From SIG469 sp964384255 (GTDB taxonomy: Bacteria; Bacillota; Clostridia; Oscillospirales; Oscillospiraceae): DNA of 28,853 nt. The position numbers were made by a program, and so were the translations under genes. The DNA lies in contig CAYLKH010000024.1 of NCBI GenBank assembly GCA_964384255.1, positions 1 through 28,853 of the forward strand, read 5' to 3'. Under the pieces are notes generated by a model. It ran no database searches, had not been told where the DNA came from, and saw nothing but the letters and a program-made list of their open reading frames with translations. This document shows, in pieces, positions 1-6,382 of the stretch (its first letter is position 1; each line of letters begins with the position of its first letter).

Positions 1-4
1 TGAT

Positions 5-379
5 GTGCATACGGTAGGCCGCATTGACATTGAAAAATACCGTTGCATAACGGATAATATAACCACGGATGAAGTAATTATCACCCCGGAACGGATTCAG
101 CATATCAAAGACCACCATCCGGGGCATTTTGAAATTATAGAGCCGTACTTGAAAGAGGCTTTGGAAAATCCAAAATACATTTTGGAAGATGCTCCTAATA
201 CCGGGTTGATTTTGAAGGTTATTGCCCAGGAAGGCTTGAACATTAAAGCTGTATTGCGAGTACATACTTCAAATGATCCTGAAGGGTTCAAAAATTCAAT
301 CATTTCTGCTTGGCATATTCGGGATAAGGAATATAAGCGGTTGATCCGCAACAAAAAAATCCTTTACAAAGAGGAATAA
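5..379 (+). CDS. PBECR-type (phage barnase-EndoU-colicin-RelE-like) nuclease domain protein, start uncertain
   Basis: The 124-residue product reads TVGRIDIEKYRCIT, then TTDEVIITPERIQHIKDHHP, then a conserved C-terminal patch around residues 73-108 (KVIAQEGLNIKAVLRV and SIISAWHIRDKEYKR). This order matches the small nuclease domains of phage origin grouped as PBECR; they occur alone or fused to phage head-morphogenesis proteins, and are thought to cleave RNA. A GTG at base 5 gives the stated start, but the frame stays open to the window edge (GAT before the GTG), so the gene may begin outside and could be the tail of a larger phage protein. No ribosome site is visible. The -35 of the following small RNA promoter lies inside its last codons. 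Family is fairly sure; role (toxin, phage part or remnant) is not. Confidence 0.6.
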   Translation: MHTVGRIDIEKYRCITDNITTDEVIITPERIQHIKDHHPGHFEIIEPYLKEALENPKYILEDAPNTGLILKVIAQEGLNIKAVLRVHTSNDPEGFKNSIISAWHIRDKEYKRLIRNKKILYKEE

Positions 380-391
380 ATCTGCTATATT
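363..391 (+). promoter_or_regulatory. Sigma-A-type promoter for the small RNA at about 398-540
   Basis: A TTTACA -35 (363-368) is followed by exactly 17 bases and a TATATT -10 (386-391) preceded by TGC, an extended -10. Predicted transcription start is near 398. The -35 overlaps the end of the nuclease gene, the -10 lies just after its stop. No coding frame with a ribosome site follows, so the promoter seems to serve a non-coding transcript. Confidence 0.6.
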
Positions 392-397
392 TCAAGT

Positions 398-540
398 AGG
401 ATAAGAAAGGACTTTGAGGTGGTAGATTTCGTCCCGACCACACGCCGATGGTATGACAGGGGAAACCCGAGAGATGCAGGGGAATGGGACGCCTGCCAAA
501 GTCCAAACTTTAAAAGGGAACAGGTTCTCGCCTGTTCCCT
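398..540 (+). ncRNA. Predicted structured small RNA with a kissing-loop fold, class unknown
   Basis: The stretch folds into a closed domain. GGACUUU (409-415) pairs with AAAGUCC (498-504) as the basal stem. Hairpin A is GUGGU (419-423) with ACCAC (437-441). Hairpin B is GCAGG (476-480) with CCUGC (492-496). The loop of A holds CGUCCC (430-435) and the loop of B holds GGGACG (486-491), giving six perfect loop-loop pairs. Between them lies GGG-GAAA-CCC (459-468), a GNRA-capped hairpin. A promoter precedes it by the right distance and an intrinsic terminator follows 11 bases after the basal stem, so an independent RNA of about 140 bases is likely. I compared it from memory with 6S, SRP, tmRNA, purine, THF, ykkC and hammerhead consensus patterns and found no match. 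The fold is direct from complementarity; existence as a transcript and its function are inferred. Confidence 0.55.
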
Positions 541-543
541 TCT
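516..543 (+). terminator. Intrinsic terminator of the small RNA
   Basis: GGGAACAGG (516-524) and CCTGTTCCC (531-539) form a perfect nine-pair stem with a TTCTCG loop, preceded by AAAA and followed by TTCTT. The short U tract is imperfect but the stem is strong. From here to 630 I see no gene or clear signal. Confidence 0.7.
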
Positions 544-630
544 TCTATGCTCAAAAATCCTTTGATTCTATATCCATAGTTGCGCTTTGCTGCCCGGACC
601 TTTTGGCCGTTTGCCCGCGCTTTCATCGGC

Positions 631-659
631 TTGCAATAATCCCTCATATGTGATAAAAT
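631..659 (+). promoter_or_regulatory. Promoter of the DUF1836-XRE-HAD operon
   Basis: TTGCAA (631-636), 17 bases, then TAAAAT (654-659) preceded by TGA (extended -10). The predicted start near 666 leaves a 27-base leader carrying GAAGGTG, 9 bases before the ATG at 693. Confidence 0.55.
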
Positions 660-692
660 AATTGTTCAGATATAATGAAGGTGTGAAATGAA

Positions 693-1271
693 ATGTCATA
701 CGATAAGGCTCTTATCGCCCAGAAGCTTCGTCGATGGGAAAAATATATGCAGGGCTATGTTCTTCCCCGATGGGAGGAGCTGCCCACCATTGAGCTGTAT
801 ATGGAACAGGTGATCGCGCTGCTGCTCCAATATCTTGATTTTCTCCCCCAGGACGAACGCCAGAACGAGGTCGTGACCGTTAGCGCCATCAACAACTACG
901 TCCGCATGAAGATCATGCCCGCCCCCCACAAGAAGAAATATTCCCGGGTCCATCTGGCCTATCTCATTATGATATGCACCCTTAAACAGACCCTGAACAT
1001 TTCTTACATAAGCCAGATGATCCCCATGGGGCTTACCGAAGACGAGGTGAGGATCATTTATAACGACTATGTCGACCGTCATAAGGCCGCAAACACCTAT
1101 TTTGTCAGCCAGATACGCCTGATGGCCGCCGACATACTCGACCCCCAGGCCAACACCGAAAACGCTGTTGAAAACTTTCTCTTCTCCTCTGCTGTTGTTG
1201 CCGGTTTCTTCACCCTGATGACCGAAAAGATCGTCAAGCTCCAAAACCGGCCCGAAGAAAATTCCGACTGA
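693..1271 (+). CDS. DUF1836 domain-containing protein
   Basis: The 192-residue product carries the DUF1836 pattern: LPRWEELPTIELYMEQV at residues 24-40, then NNYVRMKIMPAPHKKKYSR at 67-85 and LIMICTLKQTLNI further on. DUF1836 proteins are common in Clostridia and Bacilli; the first half resembles a MerR-like winged helix, so DNA binding is often assumed but no target is known to me. The last 60 residues are variable, with a hydrophobic stretch (FLFSSAVVAGFFTL) too short and polar-flanked to be confidently called a membrane segment. The start is set by GAAGGTG upstream. It is first in a plus-strand operon, 56 bases before the XRE gene, which suggests a regulatory role. Family call is firm, function unknown. 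Confidence 0.85.
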   Translation: MSYDKALIAQKLRRWEKYMQGYVLPRWEELPTIELYMEQVIALLLQYLDFLPQDERQNEVVTVSAINNYVRMKIMPAPHKKKYSRVHLAYLIMICTLKQTLNISYISQMIPMGLTEDEVRIIYNDYVDRHKAANTYFVSQIRLMAADILDPQANTENAVENFLFSSAVVAGFFTLMTEKIVKLQNRPEENSD

Positions 1272-1327
1272 TACCGGCGGCCACAGGCCAGCCCAGTTGG
1301 ACCGTTTTATCAAAGTGAGGTCAACCG

Positions 1328-1705
1328 ATGAACGAAAATAGCACCGCCACCCGTCTTAAAATGCTGCGCAAGAACAAGAACCTGTCCCAGAGCCAGCTTT
1401 CCGCACTGGTAGGTGTCTCTCCCAGCGCCGTAAGCAACTACGAACAGGGAATCCGTATCCCCAATGGCAATACTCTCCGTATGCTGGTCGACGTTCTCGA
1501 ATCCACTGTCGAGTACGTTCTCTGGGGCATTGGCCCCTCTTATCGGCCGGCAAACCGCTCTGCCGACTCCACAGATGGTTTTTCCCTGTCCGAGCCTTAT
1601 CCCCTTTCGGGCGACGACTCCGAAGAAGATTGGGACATCGACTGGGATGTCCTTTCCGGCTGCATTCTGGAGGTCTATGGGGGAGCAGACGCCGCCAAAG
1701 AATGA
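1328..1705 (+). CDS. XRE-family helix-turn-helix transcriptional regulator
   Basis: Residues 8-65 form a Cro/CI-type HTH_3 domain: LKMLRKNKNLSQSQLSALVG followed by the recognition helix SPSAVSNYEQG and an ending of VLESTVEYVLWG. Some 60 further residues have no recognised domain and end in an acidic, tryptophan-containing run (DDSEEDWDIDWDVL, near residues 99-112). Such tails may bind a partner or sense a signal, but nothing identifies one here. GTGAGGT lies just upstream of the ATG. The stop overlaps the start of the HAD phosphatase as ATGA, so the two are translationally coupled. A DNA-binding function is sure from the fold; target genes are unknown and autoregulation is only a guess. Confidence 0.85.
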   Translation: MNENSTATRLKMLRKNKNLSQSQLSALVGVSPSAVSNYEQGIRIPNGNTLRMLVDVLESTVEYVLWGIGPSYRPANRSADSTDGFSLSEPYPLSGDDSEEDWDIDWDVLSGCILEVYGGADAAKE

Positions 1706-2262
1706 ACTGCTACGATTTTGACAAAACCATCTACGACGGCGACTCCACAGTCGATTTTTACAAATACTGCGTCATCCATTACCCCGCCGTACTTATCCAC
1801 GCCCCTGCCACAGTAGCTGCCGCCATCCCATTCGGCTTAAAGCTGCTGGAAAAGACCCGGTTCAAGCAGATTTTTTATCGCTTTCTCCGGCAGGTCCCCG
1901 ACGTGGATAAGGCTGTGGAAAACTTCTGGGCCATATCCGAAAAAAAGCTTAAGGGCTGGTACCTTCAGCAAAAGCAGGCGGACGACCTTATTATTTCCGC
2001 GTCGCCCGAGTTTTTGCTGCGCCCTGTTTGCCATCGGCTCGGGGTCACGGTAATGGCTTCCCGGGTCGACAGCAGGACCGGCCTTTACACCGGCCTTAAC
2101 TGTCACGGTCAGGAAAAGGTCCGCCGCCTGAACCAGAGCTGCCCAAACGCCCATATCCAAAGCTTTTATTCCGATTCCTATTCCGATCAGCCTCTGGCCG
2201 AGATCGCCGACAGCGCCTTCATGGTGGATGGGGACAGGATCGAACCGTGGAAGTTTAAATAG
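1702..2262 (+). CDS. HAD-IB (SerB-like) family phosphatase
   Basis: The 186-residue protein has all HAD motifs: motif I DFDKTIYDGDST with nucleophile D5 and acid D7, motif II SASP near residues 99-102, motif III lysine in GQEKV (K139) and motif IV SYSDQPL near 159-165. The helical cap between motifs I and II, and the DGDST form, fit subfamily IB, related to phosphoserine phosphatase and to acyltransferase-linked HAD enzymes. The substrate is not evident. Start choice: the ATG at 1702 overlaps the XRE stop by ATGA and puts motif I at the normal N-terminal position; an upstream in-frame start at 1630 would add 24 residues encoded within the XRE gene. Cytoplasmic. Family sure, substrate open. 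Confidence 0.88.
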   Translation: MNCYDFDKTIYDGDSTVDFYKYCVIHYPAVLIHAPATVAAAIPFGLKLLEKTRFKQIFYRFLRQVPDVDKAVENFWAISEKKLKGWYLQQKQADDLIISASPEFLLRPVCHRLGVTVMASRVDSRTGLYTGLNCHGQEKVRRLNQSCPNAHIQSFYSDSYSDQPLAEIADSAFMVDGDRIEPWKFK

Positions 2263-2311
2263 GGATCAGTACCCGTAAAATACTGCCCCCTGCGCTAATC
2301 CCCAGCCCCTG

Positions 2312-2353
2312 ATACAAATCTCCCCGGACCGCCAGGTTCGGGGAGATTTGTAT
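2312..2353. terminator. Bidirectional terminator-like hairpin between HAD and thiI genes
   Basis: ATACAAATCTCCCCG (2312-2326) and its exact reverse complement (2339-2353) form 15 pairs; the loop can add four more (GACC with GGTT), leaving a GCCA tetraloop. It lies between convergent genes. U tracts are poor on both sides, so efficiency is uncertain. Confidence 0.6.
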
Positions 2354-2378
2354 TGTATTATAAACTACGGCTTATAAA

Positions 2379-3551
2379 CTACGGCCTGACCGCTATTTTC
2401 TCTGTGTTTTCAACCGCCTCTTTAACAAGCCCTTCAAAGTCCATAGCCGCTTCTATCTCCCTTGTTTCCGTAAGGCTGGGCTTGGTTTTGGGGTGACGGG
2501 GAGTGAACACAGTGCAGCAGTCTTCATATGGCAGGACCGAGGTATCGAAGGTATTGATCTTTCTGGCGATGGTAACGATCTCTTCCTTGTCCATACCGAT
2601 CACCGGGCGGAACACCGGCAGCTCAAGGCCCTCACCGGTGACTGCCATGGCTTCCATGGTCTGGCTGGCCACCTGGCCCAGACTTTCGCCGGTTATGAGG
2701 CACTGGCAGCCATCCTGCTTGCCGATTTCCTGAGCTATGCGCATCATAAACCGCCGCATGATGATGGTAAAATACGCTTCGGGACACTGGTCCCGGATAG
2801 CTTCCTGAATTTTTGTAAACGGCACTACGCACACGGTCATGCGGCCGGTGTACATACACAGCAGTCTTGCCAGCTCAAGCACCTTTTCCTTTGCCCGCTG
2901 GGAGGTATACGGGTAACTGAAAAAGTGGATACATTCCAGCTCCACGCCCCGCTTGGCCATCATATATCCGGCCACAGGGCTGTCGATACCGCCTGACAGC
3001 AGCAGCGCGCCGCGGCCGCCCATACCCAGGGGGAGTCCTCCACCGGCAGGGGTGGGGTTGCCGTGAACATAGGCGGCATAATCCCGTATCTCCACATAAA
3101 CCGTCAGCTCGGGGTCGTGAACATCGACGGCAGTTTCGGGAAACTGCTCAGCCAGCCTTCCCCCCAGCTCCTGAGATATCTGGATAGAATTCATGGGGAA
3201 CCGCTTGTCAGAGCGCTTGGATTCCACCTTAAAGGATCTGGCCGCCCGCATATCGTCCCCCAGAAAATCCACCGCGGCGGCGAATATGGCGTCCATATCC
3301 TTTTCGCAGGGTCTGGCTCTGGTTATGCTCACCGGCCCAAAAACTCTTTTCAGAGCTTCAAAGGCTTCGTCCATGTCCGCAAGGTCGTCCTTTGGTTCCA
3401 CATAAATAGTCGACTGGCGGGAATAGACCTCGAAGTTGCCGATGGGCCGGATACGCCGGGAAATATTTGTTTTGAGTCTGTTTTCAAATGCATGGCGATT
3501 GGCGCCCTTAAGCACCACTTCACCCAGCTTAAGCAAAAAAATGTCCTGCAT
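2379..3551 (-). CDS. thiI: tRNA 4-thiouridine synthase / thiamine sulfurtransferase ThiI
   Basis: The 390-residue protein has the ThiI layout: an N-terminal ferredoxin-like region starting KLGEVVLKGANRHAFENRL, a THUMP domain to about residue 165, and an AANH/PP-loop domain with LLSGGIDSP at 184-192 and FTKIQEAIRDQCPEAYFTI after it. It adenylates U8 of tRNA and inserts sulfur, and can also supply thiazole sulfur. There is no C-terminal rhodanese domain; the protein ends soon after PYEDCCTVFTPRHPKTKP, as in the shorter Bacillus/Clostridium form of about 400 residues that takes sulfur from a partner cysteine desulfurase. No such partner is in the window. AAGGA precedes the ATG. It is last in the yifB operon, 12 bases after the membrane protein gene. 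Confidence 0.95.
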   Translation of the reverse strand: MQDIFLLKLGEVVLKGANRHAFENRLKTNISRRIRPIGNFEVYSRQSTIYVEPKDDLADMDEAFEALKRVFGPVSITRARPCEKDMDAIFAAAVDFLGDDMRAARSFKVESKRSDKRFPMNSIQISQELGGRLAEQFPETAVDVHDPELTVYVEIRDYAAYVHGNPTPAGGGLPLGMGGRGALLLSGGIDSPVAGYMMAKRGVELECIHFFSYPYTSQRAKEKVLELARLLCMYTGRMTVCVVPFTKIQEAIRDQCPEAYFTIIMRRFMMRIAQEIGKQDGCQCLITGESLGQVASQTMEAMAVTGEGLELPVFRPVIGMDKEEIVTIARKINTFDTSVLPYEDCCTVFTPRHPKTKPSLTETREIEAAMDFEGLVKEAVENTEKIAVRP

Positions 3552-3563
3552 CGTGATTTTTCC

Positions 3564-4748
3564 TTAATAATATTTGTTGTATCGGTTTTTCATGTTTTCC
3601 TTCAAGGGATCGTAGTTTTCCTCAATGGGGGCCTGCTGCTGGGAATAGTCGCTGTAGCGGCGTTTGTTTACGCTGCCCTCCCGGGCCTTCTGGTTTTCGG
3701 GAATAATGTTCGGGTTTCTGTTGATAACGTTCATAAAGGCCGAACGCTTGATATACCAGGTGTCGCTGAGGAGAGTTTTTTTGGCCTGGATATATTTCTG
3801 TCCGGGAGCAAACTCCTGATCGATGGATTCGGTGACCTCGTCCACGGTCCCGTATCTGGCCATCTGGCGGAAGAAGGGATGGATACCGGGCCATATGACA
3901 AACATGGCGTTCAGCAGCAGCACTATGCCGACTATAATGCCATAAAATACCATATATCCCCAGTTTTCGTCCTCAAACTCAACGGGCACATCTTCCATTT
4001 CGAAGATATATCCCAGCACCCGGTCGCCGTCCTGCCCGTCAAGATACAGGCTGTGGGCATAGTCGGCAAAATAGTATTCCGGAAACGGCAGACTGCCCAG
4101 AACATAGCCCTCGTATTCCTCACTGGCTTCCCAACTGGTAAATATGCCCCGAAGCACATCGCCCTGGGATATTTCCTCCTTATAGCCCACCAGCACCAGA
4201 GCGGTGATATCGCCGGAGGTGACCCTGACCAGACGGTTCAGGGGCATGATATAGTATTCTGCCATTGCGCCTTCACTGGCCTCATACTCAATAGGCGGCA
4301 GCGCTTCCAGCTCGGCCAGCCAGGCGGACACGTCTGTGACCCCGAAATAGGGGTTATAGGTGTCGTCATAATAGATGCCGGTCTCCTGGACAGTGTCGGC
4401 GGTTATGGCAAAGCGATAATCCTTCCCATCCTGGAAATACACAAAATCCTGCTCCACCATCGAGGCCAGCCCCATATTGGTGACCATCATTTTGCTGTCA
4501 ACAGCGCTGCTCTCGCCGGGCAGGATATCCACATATCCCATGGCAGACTCTGCCTGAGCAGCGTCCAGAGCATATCCCCCGGACATATAGTTTCGTATCC
4601 ACATGGCATGGCCGCAGGTATGCATCAGAAACGCAGCCAGAGCCAGCGCCAGCAGCAAAGCCAGGGATATGAGATTTCCGGCATACAGCTTACGTGTCAT
4701 ACCCTTAGGCAGGTTTAAAAAACCCACAAAGCTTTTTTTCTTCCTCAT
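3564..4748 (-). CDS. Hypothetical membrane protein with two transmembrane helices
   Basis: The 394-residue product has a basic N-terminus, a membrane helix at about residues 27-43 (LISLALLLALALAAFLM), a large acidic, Tyr-rich outer domain of about 230 residues, a second helix (MVFYGIIVGIVLLLNAMFVIW) near 275-295, and a cytoplasmic tail of about 100 residues that begins HPFFRQMARYG and ends basic and Asn/Tyr-rich. Both ends are predicted inside. I do not recognise the family with confidence; DUF6709-like proteins come to mind but I cannot verify this. GGAGGAAG precedes the ATG. It sits 21 bases after yifB and 12 before thiI, so it is co-transcribed with both. No catalytic motif is visible; a sensor or anchor role would be a guess. 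Confidence 0.75.
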   Translation of the reverse strand: MRKKKSFVGFLNLPKGMTRKLYAGNLISLALLLALALAAFLMHTCGHAMWIRNYMSGGYALDAAQAESAMGYVDILPGESSAVDSKMMVTNMGLASMVEQDFVYFQDGKDYRFAITADTVQETGIYYDDTYNPYFGVTDVSAWLAELEALPPIEYEASEGAMAEYYIMPLNRLVRVTSGDITALVLVGYKEEISQGDVLRGIFTSWEASEEYEGYVLGSLPFPEYYFADYAHSLYLDGQDGDRVLGYIFEMEDVPVEFEDENWGYMVFYGIIVGIVLLLNAMFVIWPGIHPFFRQMARYGTVDEVTESIDQEFAPGQKYIQAKKTLLSDTWYIKRSAFMNVINRNPNIIPENQKAREGSVNKRRYSDYSQQQAPIEENYDPLKENMKNRYNKYY

Positions 4749-4769
4749 ATTTTCTTCCTCCCGAAAATG

Positions 4770-6281
4770 CTATTTTCTCCCCAGATCGAAGGTCCTGTAC
4801 TGTATGGCCTCTGCTATATGGCAGATGCCGATGCTTTCTTCTCCGTCCAGGTCCGCTATGGTCCGGGCCACTCTAAGTATGCGGTCATAGGACCGGGCAG
4901 TAAGGTCAAGGCTGTCGAAGGCCTGCTTCATCAGGGTATGTCCCGCCTCGTCCAGAGCGCACCATTTTTCGCTCTGAGCCGGGGTAAGATAGGCGTTGCA
5001 CTCGACCCCGCTTCCGGCATATCGGCTTCGCTGGATCCGGCGAGCGGCATCGACCCTCTTTTTGATTTCCTCCGAGCTTTCTCCGCTCTGCCTTGAGGTC
5101 AGCTCAGAGTATTCCACCGCGCCCACCTCGATGATTATGTCTATTCTGTCCAGCAGCGGACCGCTGATACGGGACCTGTATCTGTCGATGGCAGAATCTG
5201 TGCAGGTACACTTCTCCGTCCCGGCATAGCCGCATTTGCACGGATTCATCGCGCATACCAGCATGAACCGGGATGGATATACCTCTGTTCCCGCCGCTCT
5301 GGTGATAGAGACTCTGCCGTCCTCAAGGGGCTGGCGCATGACCTCAAGGGCATCTGCCCGGAACTCGGGCAGTTCGTCAAGAAACAGCACCCCGTTGTGA
5401 GCGAGGGAAACCTCGCCCGGCCGGAGATTTGACCCGCCGCCGGAAATGCCCACAGCCGAAACCGTGTGGTGAGGCGACCGGAAGGGGCGCTGAGTCACCA
5501 GCGGAGATTTCGGGTCCGTAAGACCCATGACGGAATGGATAGCCGTCACCTCAAAGGCTTCTTCCCTGCTCATATCCGGCAGGATACCCGGCAGCCGCTT
5601 TGCCAGCATACTTTTGCCGGAGCCGGGAGGCCCCACCATAAGGATATTATGCCCGCCGGCAGCGGCCACCTCGAGAGCGCGCTTTGCGTTGTCCTGACCC
5701 TTGACATCGGAAAAATCCGGCACACGGACCCCCATGGTCACAGGCACATAGGTTTCCGCAGGGGATATGAGCTGCTCGCCCTCAATATGAGCCTTAAGCT
5801 GCTGAACGTTCTTAACGGGATAAACCGTCATGCCGTCCACCAGAGTGGCTTCCGGGGCGTTGGCTTCGGGAACGTAAACGTTGGTGATCCCCGCGTCCTT
5901 GGCCGCCCTGACCATAGGCAGGACCCCGGATATGGGCCGCAGCTCTCCTTCGAGAGACAGCTCTCCCACATATGCGGCGCTGCTTTCAACGACAGGCAGC
6001 TGGCCATAGGCCGCCAGTATCCCCAGCAGAATAGGCAGGTCATATACTGTTCCTGATTTTTTCATATCTGCCGGAGCAAGGTTAACTGTTATGCGGCTGA
6101 CAGGGAACTTAAGCCCGCTGTTTTTGACGGCCGCCCTGACCCGCTCCTTGGATTCGCGGATAGCCGTATCCGGCAGGCCGACTATCTCGAATGCCGGCAG
6201 CCCGCTGGCGATACTGCATTCGACCGTTACCTGACGTCCCGATACACCCTTAATTCCAAGGGAATTGACTTTACAATACAT
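4770..6281 (-). CDS. YifB/ComM-family Mg-chelatase-like AAA+ ATPase
   Basis: The 503-residue protein has an N-terminal Lon-protease-like S5 fold (starting MYCKVNSLGIKGVSGRQVTV), a linker, then an AAA+ module with Walker A GPPGSGKS at 217-224, Walker B VLFLDELPEF at 298-307 and the arginine-bearing RYRSRISGPLLDRIDI segment. The signature AMNPCKCGYAGTEKCTC carries the cysteine cluster seen in this family. ComM in Gram-negatives is a ring helicase that promotes branch migration in natural transformation; the role in Clostridia is not settled. Length is normal (about 500). It opens a minus-strand operon with the membrane protein gene and thiI. GGGACGGGG precedes the ATG. The promoter holds a palindrome, so repression is likely. 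Confidence 0.93.
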   Translation of the reverse strand: MYCKVNSLGIKGVSGRQVTVECSIASGLPAFEIVGLPDTAIRESKERVRAAVKNSGLKFPVSRITVNLAPADMKKSGTVYDLPILLGILAAYGQLPVVESSAAYVGELSLEGELRPISGVLPMVRAAKDAGITNVYVPEANAPEATLVDGMTVYPVKNVQQLKAHIEGEQLISPAETYVPVTMGVRVPDFSDVKGQDNAKRALEVAAAGGHNILMVGPPGSGKSMLAKRLPGILPDMSREEAFEVTAIHSVMGLTDPKSPLVTQRPFRSPHHTVSAVGISGGGSNLRPGEVSLAHNGVLFLDELPEFRADALEVMRQPLEDGRVSITRAAGTEVYPSRFMLVCAMNPCKCGYAGTEKCTCTDSAIDRYRSRISGPLLDRIDIIIEVGAVEYSELTSRQSGESSEEIKKRVDAARRIQRSRYAGSGVECNAYLTPAQSEKWCALDEAGHTLMKQAFDSLDLTARSYDRILRVARTIADLDGEESIGICHIAEAIQYRTFDLGRK

Positions 6282-6316
6282 CGATCCCCGTCCCTTTCCC
6301 GGTTTTTTGTCTCTGG

Positions 6317-6344
6317 CTTATAGTGACCAATGGTCACAGATCAA
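6317..6344 (-). promoter_or_regulatory. Promoter of the yifB operon with operator in the spacer
   Basis: On the minus strand TTGATC (6344-6339) is followed by 16 bases and TATAAG (6322-6317). The spacer is almost wholly a perfect 15-base palindrome, GTGACCA-T-TGGTCAC (6337-6323). A bound dimer there would block RNA polymerase. The predicted start near 6310 leaves a short leader before the ATG at 6281. The cognate repressor is not identifiable. Confidence 0.55.
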
Positions 6345-6382
6345 CGGTTATCCAGACAACCGATGATCAGATCAGCAGCTGC

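Noticed and set aside
409..504. Assignment of the folded RNA to a purine-type riboswitch because of its kissing loops
   Set aside because: The junction consensus of purine riboswitches is absent, the loop contact is a six-base Watson-Crick match instead of the L2-L3 pattern, and no controlled gene follows before the terminator.
419..540. Possible coding frame through the small RNA region (VPTTRRWYDRGNPRDAGEWD)
   Set aside because: It has no ribosome site, and the region is better explained by nested RNA stems between a promoter and a terminator.
671..676. Perfect TATAAT just before the DUF1836 gene
   Set aside because: A start 7 bases later would fall after the GAAGG part of the ribosome site, and there is no -35 at the right distance. 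The TTGCAA/TAAAAT pair at 631-659 fits better.
1630..1701. Extended N-terminus for the HAD phosphatase starting at 1630
   Set aside because: The added residues overlap the XRE gene, resemble no HAD protein, and the ATGA-coupled start at 1702 puts motif I in its usual place.
3063..4718. Long plus-strand frame of 551 codons opposite thiI and the membrane protein gene
   Set aside because: It is antisense to two well-supported genes, has no ribosome site or recognisable domain, and arises from codon bias of the real strand.
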